NCBI RefSeq assembly: GCF_023051175.1
Contig: NZ_JALKII010000003.1
Coordinates: 62,001 to 126,000, forward strand
Length of the DNA stretch: 64,000 bases
Direction: 5' to 3'
Source of the DNA: Alcanivorax quisquiliarum
Lineage (GTDB): Bacteria; Pseudomonadota; Gammaproteobacteria; Pseudomonadales; Alcanivoracaceae
The notes below the pieces were generated by a model. It worked only from the letters and a program-made list of their open reading frames with translations. It was not told the DNA's origin and did no database searches. Positions 1 to 11,586 of the stretch are shown in pieces (position 1 is the stretch's first letter; every line of letters begins with the position of its first letter). Both the position numbers and the translations under genes were made by a program.

Positions 1-2
1 TT

Positions 3-2287
<2,285 letters not shown>

Positions 2288-2288
<1 letters not shown>

Positions 2289-2827
2289 TGCGCACCCTGT
2301 GGGCATTGCTGGCACTGGCGCTACTGGCCGGCTGCGGCTTCCAGTTGCGCGGTGCACCGCAGTACCAGCAACTGGAGTCGCTGACCCTGCTGGGCGGCAG
2401 CTTTGATCTGCACGATGGCCTCATCGACGCGCTGGAAGCCAGCGACGTGCTGGTGCACGACGCTTCGCCGCACACACTGCAAATTGGCAGCGAGCGCATC
2501 GATCGCCGCACCGTCGCGGTCGATTCACAAGGGCGTGCGGCAGAAATCGAGCTGCGCTACACCTTCACCTGGCAACTGCTGGACAGCCGCACCCAGTCGG
2601 CCATCACACCGCGTCGCCGCATCACACTGGTGCGCAGTTTCAACTACGATCCGGAGAACGCCACCGCCTCCAGTGACGAAGATCTGTACACCCGTGCCGA
2701 CATGCACCGGGACGCTACCTGGCAGCTCCTTCGCCAACTGGATGCTGCGGTGCGCGCACTGGCCATCGGCGAGCCCGCCGATCAAGGCCCGGCGCAATCT
2801 CCGCCGCTTGAGACAGAGCAACCGTAA
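2288..2827 (+). CDS. lptE: LPS-assembly lipoprotein LptE
   Basis: Outer-membrane lipoprotein that plugs the LptD barrel and helps deliver lipopolysaccharide to the cell surface. The 179-residue product starts with a short lipoprotein signal peptide (MRTLWALLALALLAGC) whose lipobox LLAGC puts the lipidated cysteine at residue 16, followed by the family-typical GFQLRG. The rest matches the usual LptE length. The start codon overlaps the leuS stop and the stop overlaps the holA start (TAATG), so translation of the three genes is probably coupled. The position between leuS and holA is the classical one. Confidence 0.93.
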
Positions 2828-3831
2828 TGCAGATCAAGCCCGAGCAGCTCTCGCGCCAGCTGGCACAGCAACTGCTGCCTGCCTACCTGGTCGCCGGTGA
2901 TGAGCCCTTTCAGCTCGGCGAATGCGTCGATGCCATCCGGCGCACAGCGCGCGAGCAGGGCTACCTTGAGCGTCAGGTATTCAGCACCGATACCGGGATC
3001 GACTGGGCCGGGCTGTATAGCGAAGCACAAAGTCTCAGTCTGTTCGGCGGACGTCGCATCATCGAGATCCGCTTCGGCGAGAAACGCCCGGACAAAGCCG
3101 CCAGCGAAGTTCTTGTCACCTTGCTCAACAACCCGGCGCCGGACACACTAATGCTGATTACCGCATCGAAGCTCGACCGGCGCCGCGACCACAACAGCCA
3201 GTGGGTCAAGGCGCTCGACAAATGTGGTGCCGTAACCGAAGTCTGGCCCGTCGCGGCCACGCAGCTGCCGCGCTGGGCCGAAGCGCGTCTGCGACGCAGC
3301 GGGCTTGCTGCCACCGCCGATGCACTGGCGCTACTGGTCGAGCGCAGCGAAGGCAACCTGCTAGCCTGCGCCCAGGAAATCGACAAGCTGGCACTGCTGT
3401 TTCCCGGCGCAACGCTGGAGCCCTCGCATGTGCAACAAGCAGTAGGCAACAGCAGCCGTTTCAGCCCGTTCGATCTCACCGACGCGCTGGCCGCAGGTGA
3501 TTTGCCCCGCGCCCTGCGCATTCTCGATACGCTGCGCAGCGAAGGGGTGGAAGCCCCGGTGGTGCTGTGGGCGCTGGCCCGTGACGTGCGTGGCCTGGCA
3601 GCGCTGGCCGCCGGCCAGGACCCCGGCCGCATGCCGCCACAACGGGCACGCCAGCTGGATCAGTTCGCCCGTCGCCTCGGGCAGCCGGCACTGGCCAGCG
3701 CGCTGGCCTTGTGTGCCCGTACCGATCAGTCGATCAAAGGCATGGGAAGCGGCGATCCCTGGCAACATCTGACATCCATATTGCTGCGCCTGTGCGGCCG
3801 TGCGCTACCGAAGGTCATGGAAGCGCACTGA
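2827..3831 (+). CDS. holA: DNA polymerase III subunit delta
   Basis: Delta subunit of the clamp loader, which opens the beta sliding clamp during replication. The 334-residue product has the family length and the expected N-terminal YLVAGDEPFQLGECVDAIR segment, a degenerate AAA-like fold without a working P-loop, and the helical C-terminal collar region. It is translationally coupled to lptE through a one-base overlap. The gene ends the leuS operon; the next gene starts 71 bases downstream and is unrelated. Confidence 0.95.
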   Translation: MQIKPEQLSRQLAQQLLPAYLVAGDEPFQLGECVDAIRRTAREQGYLERQVFSTDTGIDWAGLYSEAQSLSLFGGRRIIEIRFGEKRPDKAASEVLVTLLNNPAPDTLMLITASKLDRRRDHNSQWVKALDKCGAVTEVWPVAATQLPRWAEARLRRSGLAATADALALLVERSEGNLLACAQEIDKLALLFPGATLEPSHVQQAVGNSSRFSPFDLTDALAAGDLPRALRILDTLRSEGVEAPVVLWALARDVRGLAALAAGQDPGRMPPQRARQLDQFARRLGQPALASALALCARTDQSIKGMGSGDPWQHLTSILLRLCGRALPKVMEAH

Positions 3832-3902
3832 TCCGGTCAGCGGTGCAGTCGTGCGCCGGCTTTGCTACGCTCGGCACTCCTTTATTGCAGGCTAGTCGCA
3901 CG

Positions 3903-4760
3903 ATGCCGAACCATGATCGTCTGGACACGTCGTCCATCAGTTTCACTGCGCTTTATACCGGCCACGTCTGGGCCGCCAACGGCTTGTCGGCACCGGCATT
4001 CCACACCCGCACCGGGCAGCTGTTCTACCATGCGCTGGCGCCGTTCGAATATCTTGGCGGAAAACTGGTCGGCGGCAACATTCGCACTTTTCTATTGCAA
4101 CGTCACCACCTGATCGATCATCTCGTCGAGCAGGCAATTGCCGAAGAAGGCATCACGCAGATTCTGGAAATAGCCTGCGGTTTGTCACCTCGCGGCTACC
4201 GCTTTTGCCAACGTCATTCACAACTCACCTATATCGAAGCCGATTTGCCGGACATGGCCGATCGCAAGCAACGTTTGCTGGCGCGCATCGGCTCCCTGAG
4301 CCCCCGGCATCTGGCACTGCCGCTGAATATCTTTTCGCAACACAGCGACGATGCACTGGAGAGCGTCCTGCAGACCCATTTCGATCCGGGCAAGCCCGTG
4401 CTCGTCATTACCGAAGGACTGGTGAATTATTTCGACCTGCCGGCAGTGGAAATCTTCTGGCGGCGCCTGCGAATAGCGCTGGAGCGTTTCCCTGCCGGTA
4501 TCTACCTCACCGACAATTATCCACTGCTGGACGATCACCCGTTCCAGCGCACCATGCGTGCATTGCGCGGCATGCTCGGCGCTGTATCGCGCAGCCAGGT
4601 GAGCTTTCATTTCGGCAGCGATCAGGAAGCGCAAGCGCACTTCGAGCTGCTCGGCTTTGCCCAGGCCCGCGTGCACGACCCGAGCGATTATTACGCGCAG
4701 CTGCCCATCCCCCGCTCCCGCGGCACACCGTTTGTGCGTGTTATCGAAGCACGCATCTGA
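3903..4760 (+). CDS. Class I SAM-dependent methyltransferase, leucine carboxyl methyltransferase (LCM) family
   Basis: A 285-residue protein that starts MPNHDRLDTSSISFTALYTG. The frame is open further upstream into holA, but this ATG is the first sensible start after the holA stop. It shows the LCM/PpmA-type features: an N-terminal SISFTALYTGxVW segment, the SAM-binding motif ILEIACGLSPRGYRF, then EADLPDM and the ITEGLVNYF segment. These proteins methylate carboxyl groups of proteins or small molecules, and bacterial substrates are largely unknown. No partner gene is adjacent, so the substrate cannot be named. Confidence 0.8.
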   Translation: MPNHDRLDTSSISFTALYTGHVWAANGLSAPAFHTRTGQLFYHALAPFEYLGGKLVGGNIRTFLLQRHHLIDHLVEQAIAEEGITQILEIACGLSPRGYRFCQRHSQLTYIEADLPDMADRKQRLLARIGSLSPRHLALPLNIFSQHSDDALESVLQTHFDPGKPVLVITEGLVNYFDLPAVEIFWRRLRIALERFPAGIYLTDNYPLLDDHPFQRTMRALRGMLGAVSRSQVSFHFGSDQEAQAHFELLGFAQARVHDPSDYYAQLPIPRSRGTPFVRVIEARI

Positions 4761-5230
4761 TGTGTGCCTGACCGAGAGATAGAAACAGAGAGCGAGGCCT
4801 TCACTTACGCACGGGGATCATGGTCTTGCGCTCGGCACGATCAAGCTCCGGCAAGTGCCGTGCGGCGAGTATCATATCGAGCTGAAAGCACCGAACTGGA
4901 AACTGCTTTCCTGGCTGGAAACACGTTGCTGAAATGTATTTTCCTGAAAGCTGCTGGTGTTGGAGCGCACGATCTTGAAAATATCTTGCCGGAAGGTCGC
5001 AGTCATGGCGGTCGGAAAAGCCCGGCGTCGAACGGCGTTACGCGGTGTTGCCTGTCGTGCAGCACGCCAGGGCGCCTGCCAGACCGGCCGCGGCGTGTCA
5101 CCCGGCGGCGCCAGATCGCCCGATAGAAAAGCCTCTCGGACTGTCCGGCCAGCGCCGAAAGCCGCAGCACGACCAAGCGCAGGCACCCGGCCCGCGACGG
5201 CACTTCCGCCCCTCGCATCGGACCAGCCGG
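4761..5230. other. 470-bp spacer without a convincing gene
   Basis: Between the methyltransferase and the oppositely oriented hydrolase. Several short frames are open on both strands, but none has a recognisable start signal, family motif or coding look, and their residue composition (Arg/Ala rich) is what GC-rich non-coding DNA gives. The first half holds a degenerate tandem repeat (separate entry). No clear terminator was found for either convergent gene. Confidence 0.6.
4882..4950. repeat. Degenerate 14-15 bp tandem repeat (CTGRAA core)
   Basis: Five copies of CTGAAA or CTGGAA begin at 4882, 4896, 4915, 4929 and 4944, so the spacing is 14, 19, 14 and 15 bases. The local base composition is poorer in GC than the flanks. 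It is one of several short tandem arrays in spacers of this window; function unknown. Confidence 0.5.
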
Positions 5231-6523
5231 TCAACCGTAAATCTTGTGCACCTTGCCAGCATTCACGTGCGGCTCAAGAAAATACTGGCGATCCTTGAGC
5301 AGCTCCGCGAAACGCTCCGCCTCGCGAATATTGCCGTGTTTGAAGAGGCAGCGCAGATAGCCGGTTTCCTCGTACTGAAACACCAGCAGCTCCAGCTTCA
5401 GCTCCGGCGATGTCAGATGCAAAGTGCAGTCGCGGGCATGTTCTGCCGTGGAAAAGCCCGGCGTTTCGAGCTTCAGCAGGCAGCCGAAAAAATTGATATC
5501 GACGATCTTCACCTGCTGATCGAAGCGAAACCGATCATCGACACGGGATTCACTGGTCACCCGGCCACGGGTATTGCACGGCACCAGTCGCTCGCTGCGC
5601 CGACGCTCCAGCTGGCTGTAGGTGCCGCGCGGAAACACCTTGATGCCTGCCACCCGCTCCAGCGGTTCACCGCGCAGGAATGTCAGAAACAGATCCAGCG
5701 ACACTTCACGCTTTTCCAGTTGCGGCAAATGGTCGGCACCATTGATCAGCGCAAACTGGGCATTCGGGCAGCGCGCTGCAAAGGCAGCATTTTCCCATGG
5801 CAGCGTAAAGCTGTCGTACTCGCCGGTAGTCACCAGCGTTTCGCATTCGGGATAGCCGAGCAGGCCCTCTACCGACAGCAGCCGGCGACCATTGATCTTG
5901 TAACGCTCCCGTTCGTTTTCGCTCAGCCCTTTCATTTGCCGGTAAAACAGCCGGCGCGCCGTCGGCGTAATACCGGTTTCTTTCAAACGCTGGTAGTTCA
6001 CCAGATACAGCACCACAGCTTGGGAAAACTCGTCCATGCGCCCTTCATCCAGCACCCGCACCGATTCTTCCACCAGCATCCGCCAGCTTTTGCGCGGCCG
6101 CACCACGATGCCTGCAACAATCATCTTGCCTGTCAGGTGCGGATACTTGTAAGCGAAGGTGCTGGCAATGGCGGAGCCCAGCGACAGGCCCATCAGATGC
6201 ACCTTGGGCAAGCCCGCGTGCACTACCAGCTCGTGCAGCAAATCCGCCAGATCCTCCATGCCCAGCTCTGGTGACACCTGATCGTTGTTGCCCAACGACG
6301 GCAGATCCACCAGCACCACTGGAAAATCTGTGTAGATGTGCTCGACGCAGTACTTGTAGGAGTTGAAGTTCTGAAAGGCGCCGCCAATCACCACCAGCGG
6401 CGGCTTGTGCCGGTTCTCCGGGGCACTGAAGGCGATATAGTCGATGCGCCAGCGCCCCACCCAGAAGTGTTGAGGGTCTGACTTGATCGCCCCCCGGCTG
6501 TATTCCTGATAATTGATACGCAT
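5231..6523 (-). CDS. Alpha/beta hydrolase with C-terminal PilZ domain
   Basis: A 430-residue two-domain protein. Residues about 40-285 form an alpha/beta hydrolase: PPLVVIGGAF beta-strand and oxyanion region, nucleophile elbow GLSLG with Ser114, acidic candidate E235/D237, and His265 in NGADHLP. Residues about 305-410 look like a PilZ domain: R308-R309-S-E-R312 matches RxxxR, and D342-I-N-F-F-G347 matches (D/N)xSxxG with Asn in place of Ser. PilZ domains of this type bind cyclic di-GMP, so the enzyme is inferred to be controlled by that messenger. Substrate unknown. Transcribed alone, convergent to the methyltransferase. No signal peptide is visible, so it is probably cytoplasmic. Confidence 0.75.
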   Translation of the reverse strand: MRINYQEYSRGAIKSDPQHFWVGRWRIDYIAFSAPENRHKPPLVVIGGAFQNFNSYKYCVEHIYTDFPVVLVDLPSLGNNDQVSPELGMEDLADLLHELVVHAGLPKVHLMGLSLGSAIASTFAYKYPHLTGKMIVAGIVVRPRKSWRMLVEESVRVLDEGRMDEFSQAVVLYLVNYQRLKETGITPTARRLFYRQMKGLSENERERYKINGRRLLSVEGLLGYPECETLVTTGEYDSFTLPWENAAFAARCPNAQFALINGADHLPQLEKREVSLDLFLTFLRGEPLERVAGIKVFPRGTYSQLERRRSERLVPCNTRGRVTSESRVDDRFRFDQQVKIVDINFFGCLLKLETPGFSTAEHARDCTLHLTSPELKLELLVFQYEETGYLRCLFKHGNIREAERFAELLKDRQYFLEPHVNAGKVHKIYG

Positions 6524-6720
6524 AGTAATCCCCGGCCTCGGACGGGCCTTGTTATTGTTGTCGCCGCCTCCGTCCCGGTGCGTCAGGCACCTCCGCAGGG
6601 CGTGTCGATTATGTCCTTCCTGATAACGGCGCCGCCAGCGCTGATCTCAGATCGCCAGCGTCGAACACCGCTCTGGCATTCTGTGGTATTTCCGGGAGCG
6701 CGTAAACCGCCACATATCGC

Positions 6721-6726
6721 TATAAT
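6721..6726 (+). promoter_or_regulatory. Putative -10 box of proA
   Basis: A perfect TATAAT lies 40 bases before the proA ATG in the spacer between the divergent hydrolase and proA. No good -35 hexamer is seen 16-18 bases upstream, so this is a candidate only. Confidence 0.45.
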
Positions 6727-6765
6727 GGCGCTCCTTGACCGAATGCACGTGAGTACCCGAGTACC

Positions 6766-8034
6766 ATGGATATCGAAAAGTACATGCAAGAGCTCGGCAG
6801 CCGCGCCCGCACCGCGTCGCGGGCCATGGCCCGCGCCAGCACTGCGCAGAAGAATCAGGCGCTGGCTGCTATCGCTGAAGCACTGCGCAGCGACCGCGAG
6901 CAAATCCTGGCTGCCAACCGCGAAGATATGGCCGCCGGCCAGGAAAATGGCCTGGAAGCCGCCATGCTGGATCGGCTGGAGCTGACGCCGGATCGCTTCG
7001 AAGACATGATCGAGGGGCTGGAGCAAGTCATGGCCCTGCCCGATCCGATTGGCGAGATCACTGGCCTGAAGTACCGCCCCAGCGGTATTCAGGTCGGGCA
7101 CATGTGCGTGCCGCTCGGCGTGATCGGCATCGTCTACGAATCACGCCCCAACGTGACCATCGACGCCGCAGCGCTGTGCCTGAAGTCCGGCAATGCCGCG
7201 ATTTTACGCGGTGGCTCCGAGGCGATTCGCGCCAACCAGGCGATTGCCGCCTGCATCCGCACCGGGCTGTCCCGCGCCGGGCTGCCGGCGGATGCCATCC
7301 AGGTGGTAGAAACCACCGACCGTGCCGCTGTCGGTGCGCTGATCACCCAGCCGGAATATGTGGATGTGATTGTGCCGCGCGGCGGCAAGGGCCTGATCGA
7401 GCGGATCTCTCGCGATGCGCGAGTGCCGGTCATCAAGCATCTGGATGGCAATTGCCACGTCTATATTGATGATCAGGCTGATCTGGAAAAAGCCCGACAA
7501 GTGACGCTCAATGCCAAAACCCACCGCTACGGCACCTGCAACACTGCCGAAACACTGCTGGTGGCCGAGGGCATTGCCGAGCAAGTATTACCCGGCCTGG
7601 CCGGAGAGCTGGCCGCCGCTGGCGTCGCCCTGCGCGGCTGCCTGCGCACGCTGGCGCTGTTGGAAGGCCGGATCGAGCAACTGACCGCCGCCACCGAGCA
7701 GGACTGGTTCGAGGAATATCTGGCACCCGTCCTTGCCGTGCGCATTGTTGCCGGCCTGGACGCCGCCATCGAGCACATCAACCATTACAGCTCGAAGCAC
7801 ACCGAAGCCATCATCACGGAAAACTACAGCCGCGCTCGCCGCTTCCTCACCGAAGTGGATTCCAGCTCGGTGATGGTGAACGCCTCGACCCGTTTCGCCG
7901 ATGGTTTCGAATACGGTCTGGGCGCCGAAATCGGTATTTCTACGGACAAGTTCCATGCCCGCGGCCCGGTGGGCCTGGAGGGCCTGACCAGCCGCAAATG
8001 GGTGGTGCTGGGCGACGGCCAGGTCAGAGGATGA
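6766..8034 (+). CDS. proA: Gamma-glutamyl phosphate reductase
   Basis: Catalyses the NADPH-dependent reduction of gamma-glutamyl phosphate to glutamate semialdehyde, the second step of proline synthesis. The 422-residue product has the family length and typical segments: [19 protein letters not shown] near residue 110, the cofactor-binding AILRGGSEA, the catalytic-cysteine region [13 protein letters not shown], and the C-terminal [19 protein letters not shown]. It heads a long operon running through nadD, rsfS and rlmH. Its TGA overlaps the nadD ATG. Confidence 0.97.
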   Translation: MDIEKYMQELGSRARTASRAMARASTAQKNQALAAIAEALRSDREQILAANREDMAAGQENGLEAAMLDRLELTPDRFEDMIEGLEQVMALPDPIGEITGLKYRPSGIQVGHMCVPLGVIGIVYESRPNVTIDAAALCLKSGNAAILRGGSEAIRANQAIAACIRTGLSRAGLPADAIQVVETTDRAAVGALITQPEYVDVIVPRGGKGLIERISRDARVPVIKHLDGNCHVYIDDQADLEKARQVTLNAKTHRYGTCNTAETLLVAEGIAEQVLPGLAGELAAAGVALRGCLRTLALLEGRIEQLTAATEQDWFEEYLAPVLAVRIVAGLDAAIEHINHYSSKHTEAIITENYSRARRFLTEVDSSSVMVNASTRFADGFEYGLGAEIGISTDKFHARGPVGLEGLTSRKWVVLGDGQVRG

Positions 8035-8693
8035 CGCTGCCCGCACTGGCGCTCTTCGGCGGCACCTTCGATCCGGTTCACCAGGCCCATCTGTCCGGTG
8101 CACGCGCCGTGGCAGACGCGCTTGGCTGCCCGGTAAGACTGCTGCCGAATGCCGTGCCGCCACACCGCGCCCAACCGTTGGCAACCGGCGAACAGCGGCT
8201 GGCGATGCTACAGCTCGCCTGCCAGGGCCAGCCGGATCTGATCCCGGACGACTGGGAGCTGCGCCAGCAAGGGCCTTCCTGGAGCCTCAACACACTGCGC
8301 CATTTCCGCACCGAAATCGGCCCGTATCGGCCATTGGTGCTGGTTATCGGCGCCGACAGCTTTGCCACCCTGCACAAGTGGCACCGCTGGCAGGACTATC
8401 CCGCGCTGTGTCATCTGGCCGTGCTGCCGCGCCCCGGCGCCGGCTCGCCGACCCTTGAGGTGGCAGGCGCCTTTCACGAGAACACCCCGCAGGGGCTGCT
8501 GGCGGCTCCTGCCGGGCGCCGGCTGATGCTCAGCGAGCCCTGGCTGGATCTGTCCGCCACCGGCGTGCGGCAGGATCTGGCCCGACAAGGCACCAGCACG
8601 GCACTGCCGGCCCCGGTGGGTGCCTATATTCGCACCCACCGCCTGTATAATGTGCCGCCTGGCAGCCCCCTAACCGACTCAGGAACCGCATGA
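8031..8693 (+). CDS. nadD: Nicotinate-nucleotide adenylyltransferase
   Basis: Transfers AMP from ATP to nicotinate mononucleotide to give deamido-NAD. The start was set at the ATG overlapping the proA stop (ATGA), which yields [20 protein letters not shown] with the nucleotidyltransferase signature [11 protein letters not shown] right at the N terminus; the frame is open a further 33 bases inside proA. The C-terminal LSATGVR corresponds to the SSTxIR motif. 220 residues, normal for NadD. The last four bases overlap rsfS. Confidence 0.95.
   Translation: MTLPALALFGGTFDPVHQAHLSGARAVADALGCPVRLLPNAVPPHRAQPLATGEQRLAMLQLACQGQPDLIPDDWELRQQGPSWSLNTLRHFRTEIGPYRPLVLVIGADSFATLHKWHRWQDYPALCHLAVLPRPGAGSPTLEVAGAFHENTPQGLLAAPAGRRLMLSEPWLDLSATGVRQDLARQGTSTALPAPVGAYIRTHRLYNVPPGSPLTDSGTA
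8646..8651 (+). promoter_or_regulatory. Possible internal -10 box for rsfS
   Basis: A perfect TATAAT inside the end of nadD, 39 bases before the rsfS start. The -35 side is not convincing. It could give rsfS-rlmH-mrdA some independence from proA-nadD. Confidence 0.25.
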
Positions 8694-9061
8694 CAAATAC
8701 CAGACAGGAAGTGCTCGACGTCGCCGTAGCCGCCCTTGACGAGCTCAAGGCCCGCAACGTCAGCAACATCGACATCAGAGCCCTGACCAGCATTGCCGAC
8801 AACATGGTCATCGCCACTGGCACCTCCAGCCGCCACGTCAAGGCGCTGGCGGATAACGTCATAGAGCAGGCCAAGGCGGCCGGCTTCCCGCCTGTCGGCG
8901 TGGAAGGGCAGCAAAATGCCGAATGGATACTGGTCGATCTGGGTGACGTGATCGTGCATGTGATGCAGCCCGCTACCCGTGAGTTCTATGACCTTGAGCG
9001 CCTCTGGCGCGATCCGAACCAGCATCCGGCGCGCGGCACCGTCGACGACCCGGACAGCTGA
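8690..9061 (+). CDS. rsfS: Ribosomal silencing factor RsfS
   Basis: Binds ribosomal protein uL14 and blocks joining of the 30S and 50S subunits when nutrients are scarce. The 123-residue product has the DUF143/Iojap core: VAALDELKARNVSNIDI, then IATGTSSRHVKALADN and GQQNAEWILVDLGDVIVHVM. Starts with an ATGA overlap to nadD and ends one base before the TTG start of rlmH. The nadD-rsfS-rlmH order is widely conserved. Confidence 0.95.
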   Translation: MTNTRQEVLDVAVAALDELKARNVSNIDIRALTSIADNMVIATGTSSRHVKALADNVIEQAKAAGFPPVGVEGQQNAEWILVDLGDVIVHVMQPATREFYDLERLWRDPNQHPARGTVDDPDS

Positions 9062-9062
9062 C

Positions 9063-9536
9063 TTGCGCGTCCGTCTGCTGGCCCTGGGCACCCGCATGCC
9101 GGCCTGGGTAGAGGCTGGCGTCACCGAATACAGCCGCCGGCTGGCTGGTGATATCCGCCTTGAAATCGAGGAAATCGGCCTGCCCCGCCGTGGCAGCCAT
9201 GTGGACACCGCCACGCTCGTGGCGCGAGAAGCCGACGCACTGCGCAAGCGCCTGGCAAAATATCCGGGCGCGGAAACCATAGCACTGGAAGTGACAGGCC
9301 GGCGGCTGGATACCCAACGGCTGGCACGGGAACTCGGCAACCGGCGTGATCTGAGCCAGGATCTGTGCATTCTGGTGGGCGGTCCTGACGGGCTGTGCCC
9401 GGCATTGTCCGCCGAATGTCACCAGCGGTGGTCGCTCTCGGATCTGACCCTGCCGCACCCGCTGGTGCGTATTCTGGTGGCCGAGCAGGTTTACCGCGCC
9501 TGGACACTGCTCGCCGGCCACCCGTACCACCGCTGA
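9063..9536 (+). CDS. rlmH: 23S rRNA (pseudouridine1915-N3)-methyltransferase RlmH
   Basis: SPOUT methyltransferase acting on pseudouridine 1915 in helix 69 of 23S rRNA. The usual RlmH N terminus is reached only with a TTG start at 9063, giving (M)RVRLLALGTRMPAWVEAG and 157 residues, the family length; an upstream ATG in frame lies within rsfS and would add 28 unlikely residues. The C-terminal knot is present: ILVGGPDGL and LTLPHPLVRILVAEQVYRAW, ending GHPYHR. One base separates it from the rsfS stop, so translation is probably coupled. Confidence 0.95.
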   Translation: MRVRLLALGTRMPAWVEAGVTEYSRRLAGDIRLEIEEIGLPRRGSHVDTATLVAREADALRKRLAKYPGAETIALEVTGRRLDTQRLARELGNRRDLSQDLCILVGGPDGLCPALSAECHQRWSLSDLTLPHPLVRILVAEQVYRAWTLLAGHPYHR

Positions 9537-9645
9537 CCGACTGCCCTCGGCGTAGCAGCCAAGGCCTTGCACCCACGGCGCCATCACTGCAACCTTTGCG
9601 CCTGACGCGCCATACAGACTTGCCAGACCGGGAACCGAACGTTTC

Positions 9646-11586
9646 ATGCGCTCACCCATGACTTTCAAGGATCACCACCGGGAGAGCCGGATTTTCACAG
9701 TGCGCCTGATCTGGTCTGCATTGATCGTGGCGACCCTGACGCTGGTTCTGGTGGCCCGCATGGCCTGGCTACAGGCTGCGCAGCACGACCGCTACACCAC
9801 GCTCTCCAACCAGAATCGCGTACAAACCCAGGCCATCGCGCCACCACGGGGCCTGATTTACGACCGCGACGGCACACTGCTGGCCGAAAATCAGCCCGAC
9901 TTTTCGCTGGCGCTAATCCCGGAGCAGGTGCCTGATCTGACCGCCACGCTCAATGAGCTGGCGGAGATCGTCAACCTCGACAGCCACGATATCGACCGCT
10001 TTCGGCGCCGCTTGCAAAGCCCCCGCCGCCCGTGGGAGCCCGTGCCGCTGCGCGCCCGCCTGACAGAAACCGAGATTGCCCGTATTGCCGTGGCGCAACA
10101 CGCCATGCCCGGTGTACGCATCGACGCCGACCCGATCCGCCACTACCCCCACGGGGCGCTGTTTTCCCATGTGCTGGGCTACGTGAATCGCATCAGCGCG
10201 GAAGACCTCGACGAGATGGACGCCGATGAGCAGGCCAACTACAGCGGCACCCACTACGCGGGCCGCATCGGTGTCGAGCGCCATTACGAGCGGCTGCTGC
10301 ATGGGCAAGCGGGTTACCGCAAGGTCGAAACCAATGCCCGCGGGCGTATCTTGCGCGTGCTGGAAGAAATCCCCCCGCAACCGGGGCAGGATTTGCAACT
10401 GCATCTGGACATGCGCGTGCAGCAGGCCGCCTGGGATGCGCTGGGTGAACGCCGGGGTGCCGTGGTCGCCATCGATCCCCGCGACGGCGGTGTGCTGGCC
10501 TTTGTCAGCCGTCCCGGCTTTGATCCGAACCTGTTCGTCACTGGCATTTCACACCAGAATTACGCCAACTACCGCGACGATCACGACCAGCCACTATTCA
10601 ACCGCGCCTTGCAGGGCCGTTATCCGCCCGGCTCGACGGTCAAGCCGATCATCGGGCTGGCTGGTCTCGATGCCGGCGTCACAGACTGGCAACGCCGCAT
10701 CTGGGACCCCGGCTTTTATCGCATCGAGGGCGAAGAACGGGTATTCCGTGACTGGCGCCGCCAGGGCCACGGCTGGGTCGATATGCACAAGGCAATGGTG
10801 CAGTCCTGCGACACCTATTTTTACGACATGGGCTTCCGCCTGGGCATTGATCGCATGGCCGCGTTCCTCTCCCGTTTCTTTATCGGCGTGCGCTCCGGCA
10901 TTGATCTGCCCAGCGAAGCGCGTGGCATCCTGCCCTCGCGAGAATGGAAACGCGGCGCGCGCGGCCAGAGCTGGTTCCACGGCGACACCATCAACACCAG
11001 CATCGGCCAGGGTTATATGCTCACCACACCGTTGCAGCTGGCATTGTCGACCGCCGTCCTTGCCCGTCAGGGTGTGCCCGTGGTGCCTCGGGTTGCCCGG
11101 CTGGCACCGCCAGCGCCACCATTGGCGCCGACGGTACTGGAGGACAACGACCACTGGCAGCGCATGACCCGCGCCATGGTTGATGTGGTGCACGGCGCCA
11201 CCGGCACTGCCCGGCGCGTCGGCCAGGGCTCGGCTTACCGCATCGCCGGCAAGAGCGGCACCGCTCAGGTGTTCTCGCTGGCCAATGATGAAGAATATAA
11301 CGCCGAGGAAATCGCCGAACGATTGCGCGATCACGCACTGTTCGTTGCCTTCGCTCCGGCCGATGAACCAGCCATCGCGGTGGCAGTGCTGGTCGAGAAT
11401 GGCGGCAGCGGCGGCTCTTCGGCCGGACCGGTGGCACGCGCCACCATGGATGCCTGGCTGTTGAGTGAAACAGGCGAATACCGCCTGCCCCCGCCAGGGC
11501 TGCCCGAGATCGTGCCCGATACGCTCGGTGGCCCGGTAATCACTGATTTCCCGCGCACCTCGCAGGAGGACAGCCGTGCACCTTGA
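9646..11586 (+). CDS. mrdA: Penicillin-binding protein 2 (elongasome transpeptidase)
   Basis: Class B PBP that cross-links peptidoglycan during cell elongation with RodA. 646 residues: short cytoplasmic tail, one membrane segment at about residues 20-45, the PBP dimerisation domain, then the transpeptidase domain with SxxK at GSTVKPIIGL, SxN at SCDTY, and KTG-type KSGTAQV. The start at 9646 and an ATG 12 bases later are both possible. A 110-base gap separates it from rlmH. rodA begins inside its last 11 bases. Confidence 0.95.
   Translation: MRSPMTFKDHHRESRIFTVRLIWSALIVATLTLVLVARMAWLQAAQHDRYTTLSNQNRVQTQAIAPPRGLIYDRDGTLLAENQPDFSLALIPEQVPDLTATLNELAEIVNLDSHDIDRFRRRLQSPRRPWEPVPLRARLTETEIARIAVAQHAMPGVRIDADPIRHYPHGALFSHVLGYVNRISAEDLDEMDADEQANYSGTHYAGRIGVERHYERLLHGQAGYRKVETNARGRILRVLEEIPPQPGQDLQLHLDMRVQQAAWDALGERRGAVVAIDPRDGGVLAFVSRPGFDPNLFVTGISHQNYANYRDDHDQPLFNRALQGRYPPGSTVKPIIGLAGLDAGVTDWQRRIWDPGFYRIEGEERVFRDWRRQGHGWVDMHKAMVQSCDTYFYDMGFRLGIDRMAAFLSRFFIGVRSGIDLPSEARGILPSREWKRGARGQSWFHGDTINTSIGQGYMLTTPLQLALSTAVLARQGVPVVPRVARLAPPAPPLAPTVLEDNDHWQRMTRAMVDVVHGATGTARRVGQGSAYRIAGKSGTAQVFSLANDEEYNAEEIAERLRDHALFVAFAPADEPAIAVAVLVENGGSGGSSAGPVARATMDAWLLSETGEYRLPPPGLPEIVPDTLGGPVITDFPRTSQEDSRAP

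Noticed and set aside
4872-5234. Possible gene in the spacer after the methyltransferase
   Set aside because: Frames on both strands give Arg/Ala-rich sequence without motifs; part of the span is a tandem repeat.
5045-6274. Plus-strand open frame opposite the PilZ-hydrolase gene
   Set aside because: Gln/His/Arg-rich translation without motifs; the minus-strand gene has clear catalytic and PilZ motifs.
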